DNA from: CAWFXC01 sp963819735
GTDB taxonomy: Bacteria; Actinomycetota; Acidimicrobiia; IMCC26256; DASPTH01
Length of the DNA: 64,000 nt
Direction of reading: 5' to 3'
Assembly: GCA_963819735.1 (NCBI GenBank)
Contig: CAWFXC010000001.1
Span: 124,001 to 188,000 of the forward strand
The notes beneath the pieces are model-generated. The model did not search any database and was not told where the DNA came from. It saw nothing but the letters and a program-made list of their open reading frames with translations. The position numbers and the translations under genes are program-made. Shown here in pieces: positions 1 through 8,634 of this stretch. Every line of letters starts with the position of its first letter. Position 1 is the first letter of the stretch.

Positions 1-1
1 C

Positions 2-1495
2 ACGATCCCCGACGTCGTCATCGTCGGCGCCGGTTCCGCCGGCGCGGTGCTCGCCGCCCGGTTGGCGGCGACGGGCCGAGAGGCCGTCGTCCTCGAAGCC
101 GGCCCCGACTACCGCGCCCACGAGCTGCCCGACGAGCTCCGGTACCTATCGCGGGCCGTCGGTTGGCCCCACGACTGGGACGACTCCGTGTGCTCCACCC
201 GCGATCGCCGGCTCAAGTACGCGCGGGGCCGGGTCACCGGCGGCTCGTCGACGACGAACGGCGGAGTGGCGATGCGGGCCGAGCCCCCCGACTTCGACGC
301 CTGGCCGCGCGGCTGGCAGTTCGACGACATCCTCCCCTATTTCTGCCGGCTGGAACGCGACGTCGACTTCGGCGGAGAACCGTGGCACGGGGCGAACGGC
401 CCCATTCCGATCATGCGGTACCCGCGCGACGAATGGGCGCCGTTGCAGCACGCGTTCCACGATGCGTGCATCGCGCTCGGCTTCGACGCGTGCAACGACC
501 ACAACGCGCCCGGCACCTCCGGCGTGGGCCCGATCCCGATGAACCGGGTGGGGCGCGAGCGGATCTCCACGCTCCTCGCGTACCTGGAGCCGGCACGCGA
601 CCTCCCGAACCTGCGCGTGCGCGGCGGGGTGCACGTGCGCCGGCTCTTGATCGAGCGCGGCGTGGCCGTCGGCGTGGAACTGGTCGACGGCGAGATCATC
701 CGGGCCGGCGAAGTGGTGCTGTCATCCGGGGTCGTGCAGAACCCCTTGCTGCTCTGGCGCTCGGGCATCGGTCCCGCCGACGGCCTGCGCGCACTCGGCG
801 TGGAGCCGATCGTCGATCTGCCGACGGTCGGGGCGCGGGTCACCGACCACTTCGTGATGTCGTTCGCCACGCCGATCGATCCTGCGGCGGCGCCCGACGG
901 CGCGCCGTCGATCCAGACCATCCTGCGGGCGACCGCGCCGGGCAGCGACCGGCGGCACGACCTCCAACTCACGCCGTGGGTACGCCGCCACGACGACGGC
1001 CGGCGCGAGATCGGCATCAGCGTGTCGGTGCAGCTGCCCGTCGGCGCGGGCAGCATCACCCCCACGAGCACCGACCCCGCGGCACCGGCCCTGATCGCGT
1101 GGCCGTTCACCGCCGAGCCGGAGAACATCCGCCGCATGCGCGAGGGATGGCGACTCGCGGCCGAGATCTCGGCGGCGTCGGGGATCACGATCGACGCCGC
1201 GGCCCTCGACGCGCAACGCGCGCTTCCCGACGACGAGCTCGACGAGCTCATCACCGAGACCCACACCGCGTTCTACCACGGGGTCGGCACCTGCGCGATG
1301 GGTGAGCCCGACGACCCGCACCGCGTCGTCGACCCCGAGTGCAGACTGCAGGGCGTCGGCAACGTCCGCGTCGTCGACGCGTCGGTGATCCCGACCGTCC
1401 CCCGCTCCAACACCAACATCGTCGTGATCGCGCTGGCCGAGCGGATGGCCGAACTGATGTCCGAGTCGAGCACCGCGATCGCATCCTCCGTCTGA
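2..1495 (+). CDS. GMC-family FAD-dependent oxidoreductase (5' truncated)
   Basis: This is a glucose-methanol-choline (GMC) oxidoreductase, a flavoenzyme that oxidises alcohols. The frame is already open at base 2, and the dinucleotide-binding glycine motif GAGSAG is read at bases 29-46, upstream of the first in-window GTG, so the true start lies outside the window. The GMC signature GRVTGGSSTTN lies about 60-70 residues in, and the C-terminal active-site region GTCAMG followed by RVVDASVIPTVPRSN is typical. It ends 15 bases before the next gene, which has a GGGAG ribosome site, so it is probably the first visible gene of a four-gene catabolic operon. Family assignment is sure; the alcohol substrate is unknown. 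Confidence 0.93.
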   Translation, partial: TIPDVVIVGAGSAGAVLAARLAATGREAVVLEAGPDYRAHELPDELRYLSRAVGWPHDWDDSVCSTRDRRLKYARGRVTGGSSTTNGGVAMRAEPPDFDAWPRGWQFDDILPYFCRLERDVDFGGEPWHGANGPIPIMRYPRDEWAPLQHAFHDACIALGFDACNDHNAPGTSGVGPIPMNRVGRERISTLLAYLEPARDLPNLRVRGGVHVRRLLIERGVAVGVELVDGEIIRAGEVVLSSGVVQNPLLLWRSGIGPADGLRALGVEPIVDLPTVGARVTDHFVMSFATPIDPAAAPDGAPSIQTILRATAPGSDRRHDLQLTPWVRRHDDGRREIGISVSVQLPVGAGSITPTSTDPAAPALIAWPFTAEPENIRRMREGWRLAAEISAASGITIDAAALDAQRALPDDELDELITETHTAFYHGVGTCAMGEPDDPHRVVDPECRLQGVGNVRVVDASVIPTVPRSNTNIVVIALAERMAELMSESSTAIASSV

Positions 1496-1510
1496 ACCGG
1501 GAGCCCTCCG

Positions 1511-2260
1511 ATGCCAGTCGAGTCCGAACGCGTGGGTCGCGTCCTCGTCGTCTCCATCCAACGTGAGGAGAAGCGCAACGCGATCAACGAGGAGCTCGCG
1601 GTCGGTATCAGCGCGGCGTTGGACGAGCTCGACGACGATCCCGAGCTGTGGGTGGGCATCCTGACCGGCACCACCACCGTTTTCTCGGCCGGCACCGATC
1701 TCAACGGCGGAGCCAGCGCGGCGACCGAACGGGGCGGCGAGTACGGCTTGATCCGACGCGACCGGATCAAGCCGTTGATCGCCGCGGTCGAAGGACCGGC
1801 CCTCGGCGGCGGGTTCGAGATCGTGCTCGCGTGCGACCTCGTCGTCGCCTCGACCACCGCGTCGTTCGGGCTCCCCGAGGTGCAGCGCGGCCTGGTGCCG
1901 ACGTGCGGCGGCCTGTTCCGGTCTTCGCGGGCGCTCCCGCTGAACGTCGCGAAGGAGATGCTGCTCACCGGCGAGCGGCTGGCCCCGGATCGGGCGTTCG
2001 CGCTCGGGTTGGTGAACGTCGTCGCCGTGCCGGGCGAGGCGGTGACCGAAGCCATCCGGCTGGCCGAACGCGTCTGTGCCGCCGGACCGGTCGCCACCCG
2101 CGCCAGCCTGCGCGCCCTCGAACGCACGCTCACCGATCGCGACGAGTTGGGGTGGACGGCCACGACCGACGCCACCCGTGCCATCGCGGAATCCGAGGAC
2201 ATGACCGAGGGCGTGCAGGCGTTCTTCGAACGGCGCCCGCCGGAATGGACCGGACGCTGA
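1511..2260 (+). CDS. Enoyl-CoA hydratase/isomerase family protein (crotonase fold)
   Basis: A 249-residue crotonase-fold protein, a normal length for enoyl-CoA hydratases, which hydrate or isomerise acyl-CoA thioesters in beta-oxidation. Visible motifs are the N-terminal REEKRNAIN stretch, the oxyanion-hole segments FSAGTDL and ALGGGFEIVLACD, and GLPEVQRGLVP, where the Glu of GLPE matches one catalytic acid of classical hydratases. The ATG start follows GGGAG at a good distance. Its TGA shares one base with the next ATG (TGATG), so both crotonases should be translationally coupled. Exact reaction not determinable. Confidence 0.92.
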   Translation: MPVESERVGRVLVVSIQREEKRNAINEELAVGISAALDELDDDPELWVGILTGTTTVFSAGTDLNGGASAATERGGEYGLIRRDRIKPLIAAVEGPALGGGFEIVLACDLVVASTTASFGLPEVQRGLVPTCGGLFRSSRALPLNVAKEMLLTGERLAPDRAFALGLVNVVAVPGEAVTEAIRLAERVCAAGPVATRASLRALERTLTDRDELGWTATTDATRAIAESEDMTEGVQAFFERRPPEWTGR

Positions 2261-3039
2261 TGGCCGACCCTGTGATCCTCGTCGACACGGCCGACCGGGT
2301 CGCCACCATCACCATGAACCGGCCCGCGGCGCGCAACGCGCTCTCGCCCGATCTGCGCACCGCGCTTCCCGAGGCGGTGCAACGCTGCGCCGACGACGAC
2401 GCCGTCGACGTGATCGTGCTCACCGGCGCCGACCCCGCGTTCTGCGCCGGCGTCGACCTGAAGTACCTCGGCGGCAGTAGCGAGAATTCCCGCGCCATCG
2501 TCGCCGCCGAATTGGTCGGCGAGCCGTTCCCCGTCGTCGACAAACCGGTGATCGGCGCGGTGAACGGTGCCGCGGTGACGGGTGGGCTGGAGATCGCGCT
2601 CGCGTGCGACTTCCTCGTCGCGTCGGAACGCGCGCGGTTCGCCGACACCCACGCGCGGGTCGGCGTGATGCCCGGTTGGGGCCTCACCGTGCGACTCGCC
2701 GAAGCGGTGGGGCAACGGCGCGCCCGCGAGATGAGCACCACCGGGAATTTCGTCGATGCCCCGACCGCGCTCGCCTGGGGACTCGTCAACCACGTCGTCC
2801 CCCACGACGACCTGCTGGCGTTCTGTCGGCAGCTGGGCGCCGACATCGTGTCGAACGACCAACCCGGGATGCGCAACATCCTCCGCACCTACGACGCGCA
2901 GACGCGGGTCACCACCGACGAGCTGCGTCGACTCGAGTTGGCGCGGGCGCGCGAGTGGGTCGAGGAAGGCGGCGGCTCCGCGGCGGAGGTCGAACGCCGA
3001 CGCGTCGCGATCATGGAACGCGGGCGGGCGCAGCAATGA
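2260..3039 (+). CDS. Enoyl-CoA hydratase/isomerase family protein, second paralogue
   Basis: A 259-residue crotonase-fold protein. MNRPAARNALS opens the fold, FCAGVDLKYLGG forms the CoA pocket and GAAVTGGLEIALACD the second oxyanion strand. The segment FADTHARVGVMPGWG replaces the usual FGxPE motif, so the second catalytic Glu of classical crotonases is absent; this variant is common among actinobacterial EchA paralogues and may mean isomerase, hydrolase or regulatory use. The ATG at 2260 overlaps the upstream stop by one base; an in-frame ATG at 2245 is possible but less economical. It overlaps the following epoxide hydrolase start by four bases (ATGA). Confidence 0.9.
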   Translation: MADPVILVDTADRVATITMNRPAARNALSPDLRTALPEAVQRCADDDAVDVIVLTGADPAFCAGVDLKYLGGSSENSRAIVAAELVGEPFPVVDKPVIGAVNGAAVTGGLEIALACDFLVASERARFADTHARVGVMPGWGLTVRLAEAVGQRRAREMSTTGNFVDAPTALAWGLVNHVVPHDDLLAFCRQLGADIVSNDQPGMRNILRTYDAQTRVTTDELRRLELARAREWVEEGGGSAAEVERRRVAIMERGRAQQ

Positions 3040-4187
3040 ACCCCTTCCAGATCGCGGTGCCCGACGCCGAGCTCGCAGCCGTCGCCGAGGCCATCGCCCG
3101 GACCCGCTGGCCCGATCAGGTGGAAGGTGCGGGTTGGGCGTACGGTACCGAGCGCGCCTATCTCCAGGAACTCGTCGGTTACTGGGCCGACGGCTTCGAC
3201 TGGCGGGCGCGGGAGCGCGAGCTCAACGCGATCCCCCAGTTTTGCGCCACCGTCGACGGCATCGGCCTGCACTTCGTGCACCAGCGGGGCGTCGGCCCCG
3301 ACCCGCTGCCGATCGTGCTCACGCACGGCTGGCCGAGCACGTTCTTCGAGTGGCACAAGGTGATCGGACCGCTCGCCGATCCGGCCGCGCACGGCGGCGA
3401 TCCGCGTGACGTGTTCCACGTCGTGGCGCCGTCGCTCCCGGGATACGGATTCTCCGACATCCCGCGCGAGCGCGGCATGACCCCGCGCCGCATCGCGAAC
3501 GCCTGGACCCACTTGATGGCCGACCTCGGTTACGACCGCTTCGCCGCGCACGGGTGCGACTGGGGCGCGTACGTCACCGCGCTCCTCGGGCTCGACCACC
3601 CCGACGACTTGATCGGCATCCACATGGGGATGCTCAACCTGCGCGCCGCCGGGCCCCGCGAGGAGACGGTCGAGGACCGCGAGTACAAAGCGCGCAGCGC
3701 GGGCTGGATGCGCTCGGAGATCGGCTACAGCATGATCCAGGGCACCAAACCGCAATCGTTGGCGTACGGCCTGAACGACTCCCCCGCCGGCCTGGCGGGC
3801 TGGATCGTGGAGAAGTGGCGTCGCTGGTCGGATTGCGACGGCGACATCGAGCAGATGTTCACCCGCGACGAGATCCTGACCAACATCGCCATCTACTGGT
3901 TCACCCAGACGATCAACAGCGCCAACCGTCTCTACTACGAGAGCCGGGCCGAACCGGTGCGGTTGGCGGAAGGAGAACGGGTGCTGCCCCCGGCCGGCTT
4001 CCTGATCGAGCGGGTGATCGACGGCGCCATGCCCAACGTCGGCCCCCCACCGTGGGCCCGGGCGGAGGGGGTATACGACGTCCGCCGGTGGACGATCGCC
4101 GACCGCGGCGCCCACTTCCCCGCGCTCGAGAACCCGGAGTTGTTCGTCGACGAAGTCCGGGCCTTCTTCCGCGACCTGCGTCCCTGA
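3036..4187 (+). CDS. Epoxide hydrolase (alpha/beta hydrolase with EHN domain)
   Basis: A 383-residue soluble epoxide hydrolase that would open an epoxide to a diol. The first ~110 residues are the epoxide-hydrolase N-terminal domain (FQIAVPDAELAAVAEAI). The HGWP oxyanion motif lies at residues 98-101, the nucleophile Asp175 sits in HGCDWGAYV, and the C-terminal DRGAHFPALENPE supplies the catalytic His. The start is fixed by ATGA overlap with the upstream gene. Together with the GMC oxidase and two crotonases it suggests a pathway handling a cyclic or unsaturated lipid, but the substrate is unknown. Confidence 0.92.
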   Translation: MNPFQIAVPDAELAAVAEAIARTRWPDQVEGAGWAYGTERAYLQELVGYWADGFDWRARERELNAIPQFCATVDGIGLHFVHQRGVGPDPLPIVLTHGWPSTFFEWHKVIGPLADPAAHGGDPRDVFHVVAPSLPGYGFSDIPRERGMTPRRIANAWTHLMADLGYDRFAAHGCDWGAYVTALLGLDHPDDLIGIHMGMLNLRAAGPREETVEDREYKARSAGWMRSEIGYSMIQGTKPQSLAYGLNDSPAGLAGWIVEKWRRWSDCDGDIEQMFTRDEILTNIAIYWFTQTINSANRLYYESRAEPVRLAEGERVLPPAGFLIERVIDGAMPNVGPPPWARAEGVYDVRRWTIADRGAHFPALENPELFVDEVRAFFRDLRP

Positions 4188-4240
4188 ACCGTCCGGGTCC
4201 CGGGGTGGCCGCGGCGCGTCAGGCCGGTCGGTTCCCAATG

Positions 4241-4259
4241 TTCTGACGAGGTGTCAGAA
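4241..4259. promoter_or_regulatory. Palindromic operator candidate before P450
   Basis: TTCTGAC-GAGGT-GTCAGAA is a perfect inverted repeat (7-base arms, 5-base spacer) ending eight bases before the P450 ATG. Its GAGGT spacer could also serve as the ribosome site, so a bound regulator would block expression. A TetR-type repressor is the likeliest reader, but none is adjacent. The 12-mer AATGTTCTGACG that begins this site recurs at 53216-53227 ahead of the SMP-30 gene. Confidence 0.5.
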
Positions 4260-4266
4260 TGTCGGC

Positions 4267-5493
4267 ATGACCACTGCGACGATCGACCTCCTCGACCTCG
4301 ACCGGTTCCAGCGCCTGGAGCACCACGAGATGTTCAAGCGCCTGCGGGCCGAGGATCCCGTGTCGTGGCACGAGTACCCCGGCGGCCAGGGCTTCTGGAA
4401 CGTGGTGTCGCACGCCGACGTCGTCACCGTGAGCCGCGACTCCGAGCTCTTCTCGTCGGAGGTCGGCGGCGTCACCATCATGGACGCCGAGGCTGCGGGC
4501 GGCTTCGACACACGCGGCCTGATGATGCTCTACACCGACCCGCCCCGGCACACGCGCTACCGGCTGCTGGTCAACAAGGGGTTCACGCCGCGCATGATCG
4601 GGCTGCTCGAGCAGTACCTCCAGAACCGGTCGCGGCTCATCGTCGACAACGTGATCGAACGCGGTTCGTGCGACTTCGTCGTCGACCTCGCATCCGAGCT
4701 CCCGCTGCAGGCGATCGCCGAGATCATGGGCGTGCCCCAGGAAGACCGTCACCTCATCTTCGAGTGGTCCAACGCGATGATCGGGGCCGACGACCCCGAG
4801 TTCGAAGGTGGCGCCGAGGGCGCGCACGCGGCGTCGGGCGCGCTCTACGCGTACGTCAACGAGCTCGCGAAGGAACGGCACCGCGATCCCCGCGACGACA
4901 TCGTCACCAAGCTCATCAACGCCGAGGTCGACGGCGAGAAGCTCTCCGAGCTCGAGTTCGACATGTTCATGCTGCTGCTGTCGGTCGCGGGGAACGAGAC
5001 GACCCGCAACACCACGTCGTGGGGCATGTGGGCACTGATGCAGAACCCCGATCAGTACGCCGCGCTCCGCGACGACCCCGACGCGAAGCTGCCGTCGGCG
5101 GTTGAGGAGATCCTGCGCTGGGCGTCACCCGTGTACCACTTCCGTCGCACCACGACTGCCCCGACCGTGATCCAGGGTCGGGAGATCGCCGAGGGCGACA
5201 AGGTCGTGATGTGGTACATCTCGGCGAACCGCGACGAAGCGGTGTTCGACGATCCGTTCCGCTTCGACATCGATCGGGTCCCCGAGGAGCAGGTCGCGTT
5301 CGGCGGCGGTGGGCACCACTTCTGCCTGGGCGCCAACCTCGCCCGCATGGAGCTCAAGCTCATCTACCGGGAGCTGCTCGAGCGCATCCCCGACATGCAC
5401 CTCGTCGCCGAGCCCGACATCCTGCGGTCGAACTTCATCGGCGGCATCAAGCACATGCCGGTCGAGTTCACGCCGGGTGCACGCCGCGGATAG
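4267..5493 (+). CDS. Cytochrome P450 (CYP125/CYP142-like)
   Basis: A 408-residue soluble bacterial P450. The I-helix oxygen-activation motif is AGNETTRN, the ExxR motif lies in VEEILRWASP, and the haem loop FGGGGHHFCLG places the thiolate ligand at Cys353. The C-terminal pattern LRSNFIGGIKHMPVEF resembles actinobacterial CYP125/CYP142 enzymes, known to oxidise sterol side chains; by analogy it may hydroxylate a sterol, alkyl chain or terpenoid. No ferredoxin or reductase gene is adjacent. The stop codon lies inside the first unit of a 14-base tandem repeat. P450 identity is certain, substrate inferred. Confidence 0.94.
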   Translation: MTTATIDLLDLDRFQRLEHHEMFKRLRAEDPVSWHEYPGGQGFWNVVSHADVVTVSRDSELFSSEVGGVTIMDAEAAGGFDTRGLMMLYTDPPRHTRYRLLVNKGFTPRMIGLLEQYLQNRSRLIVDNVIERGSCDFVVDLASELPLQAIAEIMGVPQEDRHLIFEWSNAMIGADDPEFEGGAEGAHAASGALYAYVNELAKERHRDPRDDIVTKLINAEVDGEKLSELEFDMFMLLLSVAGNETTRNTTSWGMWALMQNPDQYAALRDDPDAKLPSAVEEILRWASPVYHFRRTTTAPTVIQGREIAEGDKVVMWYISANRDEAVFDDPFRFDIDRVPEEQVAFGGGGHHFCLGANLARMELKLIYRELLERIPDMHLVAEPDILRSNFIGGIKHMPVEFTPGARRG

Positions 5494-5518
5494 CACGCCG
5501 CGGATAGCACGCCGCGGA
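5480..5518. repeat. 14-bp tandem repeat (2.8 copies) spanning the P450 stop
   Basis: The unit CACGCCGCGGATAG occurs at 5480-5493 and 5494-5507, with a partial copy at 5508-5518. The P450 TAG stop is the last three bases of the first unit. The array fills the gap between two convergent genes and contains the palindrome CCGCGG. See the related arrays after the PII gene and after the first SnoaL gene. Confidence 0.9.
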
Positions 5519-5522
5519 GCCG

Positions 5523-6749
5523 CTACGCCACCACGCCCTTGAGCTTGAGCTCGATCACGGTGTCCCAATCGAGCCCGAGTTCCTCGACGAGGATCTCCTC
5601 GCCGTGTTCGTTGAACAACGGCGCCCGACGCGTGGGCGACGGCTGGTCGCCGAACTGCACCGGTGTGGCCACGAGTCGGTAGGACGCGCCGTCGGCGGTC
5701 GCGGCATCCTGGAGGTAGCCGTTCGCCGCGACCTGCGGATCGTCGGCGACCTCGACCGTGTCCTGGATCGCGGACCACTGGCCCTTCATGCCGTCGAAGC
5801 GCGCCTTCCACTCCGACAGCGGATGGCGCACCAACTCGCCCGCCAGCATCGCACCCGCCGCCGGGGCGTTGTCCATGAACTCGTCGGACGACTGGAAACG
5901 CGGGTCGTCGATCCACTCCTCGTGGCCGACCCGTCGGCACATTTCGGGCCAGTAGTGGAATCCCTGCAGCATGGAGAAGGCCAGGAACTTGCCGTCGGCG
6001 GTGACGTAGATCCCGGTGAGCGGGTTGCGCGACGTGCCGCGCCCTTCGGCGGGGAACTGCCCCCACGGTTGTTGCGTCTGCTGTGAGATCGCGATCGCAC
6101 CCCCCATCGCCCACATCCCCGCCGACAGGAGCGAGACGTCGACCACTTCGGCCCGGCCGGTGCGCTCGCGCCGGAGCAGCGCGGCGGCGATGCCGCCGGC
6201 GATCGTCATCGCCCCGATGGAGTCGCCGTAGGCGGGGGCGGGTTGGAACGGCGGGAAGTCGACCTCGACCGGCTTCGCGCCCATGGCGTTCCCCGCACGC
6301 GCCCAGAAGCCGAGGAAGTCGTAGCCACCGGCGTCGCGCTCCGGCCCGCGCGCGCCGTAACCCGAGCCCCGGACGTAGACGATGTCCGGATTGTGGGCCC
6401 GGATGTCGTCGACGTCGATCTTGAGCCGCTCCCTCACTCCGGGCATCTTGTTGGTGAGGAACACGTCGGCGGTCGCCGCGAGGCGGTAGAGGATGTCGAG
6501 ACCGGCGGGGTCGGCGAGATCCAGGCCCAGGCTCTTCTTCCCGCGGTTCGAGTGCTCGAACAGCACGTTGACGGTGGTGTCGAATCCCACCGTGCCCGTG
6601 CTGTTCAGGCCGCGCATCGCGTCGCCCCGCTCCGCGTGCTCGATCTTGATGACCTCGGCCCCCCAGTCGGCGAGCACCGCCGACGATGCCGGAACGAAGG
6701 TGTGCTCGGCCACCTCGAGGATGCGGATTCCTTCCATCACGTCGCTCAT
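5523..6749 (-). CDS. CaiB/BaiF class III CoA-transferase
   Basis: A 408-residue class III CoA transferase, moving CoA between a donor thioester and a carboxylic acid. It begins with the family hallmark GIRILEVAEHTFVPASSAVLADWGAEVIKIE and has NRGKKSLGLDL and a GD motif (AYGDSIGAMTIAGGIAAALLRR) near the expected catalytic aspartate. ATG at 6749 is preferred over an in-frame GTG at 6758. It is convergent with the P450 and divergent from the ETF gene, whose start lies only 50 bases away, so the two promoters share that gap. Substrate unknown; such enzymes often activate steroid or branched acids. Confidence 0.92.
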   Translation of the reverse strand: MSDVMEGIRILEVAEHTFVPASSAVLADWGAEVIKIEHAERGDAMRGLNSTGTVGFDTTVNVLFEHSNRGKKSLGLDLADPAGLDILYRLAATADVFLTNKMPGVRERLKIDVDDIRAHNPDIVYVRGSGYGARGPERDAGGYDFLGFWARAGNAMGAKPVEVDFPPFQPAPAYGDSIGAMTIAGGIAAALLRRERTGRAEVVDVSLLSAGMWAMGGAIAISQQTQQPWGQFPAEGRGTSRNPLTGIYVTADGKFLAFSMLQGFHYWPEMCRRVGHEEWIDDPRFQSSDEFMDNAPAAGAMLAGELVRHPLSEWKARFDGMKGQWSAIQDTVEVADDPQVAANGYLQDAATADGASYRLVATPVQFGDQPSPTRRAPLFNEHGEEILVEELGLDWDTVIELKLKGVVA

Positions 6750-6799
6750 GCCGGTCACACTACGGCGCGAGGCGAACGACGCAGGTAGCGTTGCGCGCC

Positions 6800-8617
6800 G
6801 TGCGTATCGCGGCGCTGGTCAAGCAGATCCCGGCCTTCGAGGAGATGGAGCTCGGGCCCGACGGGCGGCTGCGCCGCGACGGCCTGGAGCTGGAGATGAA
6901 TCCTTATTGCCGGCGCGCGGTGGCGCAGGCGGTCGAGTTGGCGGCCACGCTCGACGGCGGGCACTCCTGCACGTTCCTCACCCTCGGGCCGCCGCCCGCC
7001 GAGGACACGCTGCGGGAGGCGCTGGCGTGGGCGCTCGAACGTGGCGTACGCGCGGAAGGCGTGCTCGTCACCGACCGCGCGTTCGCGGGTTCCGACACGT
7101 TGGCCACCGCGCGTGCGCTCGCCGCCGCGCTGCAGCACGTGGGGCCGTTCGATCTCGTGCTCGTCGGTCGCAACTCGGTCGACGCCGACACGGGACAGGT
7201 CGGCCCCGAGCTCGCCGAGTTGCTCGACCTGCCGTTCCTCACCGGCGTCCGCCACCTCAGCGTCACCGACGCGGGCACGGTGCGTGACGCGGTGGTGCAC
7301 GCGCGGTGCGAACACGACGACGGGTGGACCCAGGCCGAGGTCGGGCTCCCGGTCATCGTGTCGACCGCGGAACGATTGATCGATCCGTGCAAGGTCGATC
7401 CGCCAGGCCGCGCCGCGGTTCCCGCCGACTTGCTGCGCGTGGTGACCGCCGCCGATCTGGGCGCCGGCCCGTGGGGTCAGGCCGGGAGCCCGACCTCGGT
7501 CGGCGCGGTGCGCGTCCACGAGGTGCGGCGGGAGCAGGTCGTGCTCGGCGGCCCGGTCGACGAACAAGCGCGTGCGGCGGTGGAGCTGCTCCACGCACGT
7601 GGTGCGCTCGATCACGACGCGGGCCTGGCCGGCGTCGTCGACGCCGTCACCCCCACCCGCGCGGTCGAGGGTCCGCCGGTCGCGGTGGTCGTCGAACCGG
7701 ACCGCCCCCACGACACCCGCGAGCTGCTCGGTACTGCAGCCCGGCTGGCCACCGAGATCGGCGGCCACGCGGTCGCGCTCGTGTTCGCCCCCGACGACCC
7801 GGAACGGCTGTCGTCGTGGGGAGCCGACGCGATCGTGTCGATCGAGGGGGCCACGGTCGAAGAGGATGCCGCGGGCGCGGTCGGTCGGTTCGCGGCGGAG
7901 GCGGCACCGTGGGCGGTGTTGGCCCCGAGTACCGCGTGGGGCCGTGAAGTCGCCTCCCGTGCCGCCGCCTCCGTGAACGCCGGGCTCACCGGCGACGCGG
8001 TCGCGCTCGAGGTCGACCACGGCCGCCTCGTCGCGTGGAAACCCGCGTTCGGCGGCCAACTGGTCGCCGCCATCGAAGCCAGCTCCGCGGTGCAGATGGC
8101 AACGGTGCGCGTCGGTGTGCTGCCCACGCTCCTCCCCCGCGACGCGCACGCGGCAGCGGTGTCCACCATCGCGGTGGAACCGCGCGGGCGCGTCCGGCTG
8201 CTGGCCCGCACCCGCGACGACGATCTCGACACTCTGGCCGAGGCCCCCGTCGTCGTCGGCGTCGGGAAGGGCGTCGACCCGGCGGACTACGACGCCCTCG
8301 AACCGCTCCTCGAGTTGCTCCGCGCCGAACTGGGCGCGACCCGCAAGGTCACCGACAGCGGCTGGCTGCCGCGGGCCCGCCAGATCGGGATCACCGGCCG
8401 CACCATCGCGCCGCGGCTCTACGTCGCGATCGGCGCCAGCGGGAAGTTCAACCACATGGTCGGCGTGCGCGCCGCAGGCACCGTGCTCGCGATCAATCCC
8501 GATCCCGACGCGCTCGTGTTCGCAGTCGCCGACGTCGGCATCGTCGCCGACTGGCACGAAGCGGTCCCCGCGCTGGTGCGCGAGCTCACGCGCGTCACGT
8601 CACCCGCCGGCGGCTGA
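6800..8617 (+). CDS. Electron-transfer flavoprotein, beta-alpha subunit fusion
   Basis: A single 605-residue chain with an ETF beta domain followed by an ETF alpha domain. Residues ~1-250 match EtfB (VRIAALVKQIPAF start, then DADTGQVGPELAELLDLP, the nucleotide-binding stretch). The C-terminal ~130 residues match the EtfA FAD domain (SGWLPRARQIGITGRTIAP, IGASGKFNHMVG, AINPDPDALVF, VADVGIVAD). ETF passes electrons from acyl-CoA dehydrogenases to the quinone pool. Most bacteria encode the subunits separately, so the fusion is notable. GTG at 6800 matches the usual EtfB N-terminus. No internal stop or frame break is seen. Confidence 0.92.
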   Translation: MRIAALVKQIPAFEEMELGPDGRLRRDGLELEMNPYCRRAVAQAVELAATLDGGHSCTFLTLGPPPAEDTLREALAWALERGVRAEGVLVTDRAFAGSDTLATARALAAALQHVGPFDLVLVGRNSVDADTGQVGPELAELLDLPFLTGVRHLSVTDAGTVRDAVVHARCEHDDGWTQAEVGLPVIVSTAERLIDPCKVDPPGRAAVPADLLRVVTAADLGAGPWGQAGSPTSVGAVRVHEVRREQVVLGGPVDEQARAAVELLHARGALDHDAGLAGVVDAVTPTRAVEGPPVAVVVEPDRPHDTRELLGTAARLATEIGGHAVALVFAPDDPERLSSWGADAIVSIEGATVEEDAAGAVGRFAAEAAPWAVLAPSTAWGREVASRAAASVNAGLTGDAVALEVDHGRLVAWKPAFGGQLVAAIEASSAVQMATVRVGVLPTLLPRDAHAAAVSTIAVEPRGRVRLLARTRDDDLDTLAEAPVVVGVGKGVDPADYDALEPLLELLRAELGATRKVTDSGWLPRARQIGITGRTIAPRLYVAIGASGKFNHMVGVRAAGTVLAINPDPDALVFAVADVGIVADWHEAVPALVRELTRVTSPAGG

Positions 8618-8634
8618 CCGATCGCCGTCCTCGA

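Noticed and set aside
1273..3036. Long antisense open frame opposite the crotonase genes
   Set aside because: Arg/Ala/Pro-rich shadow of well-supported plus-strand genes; no family motif or ribosome site.
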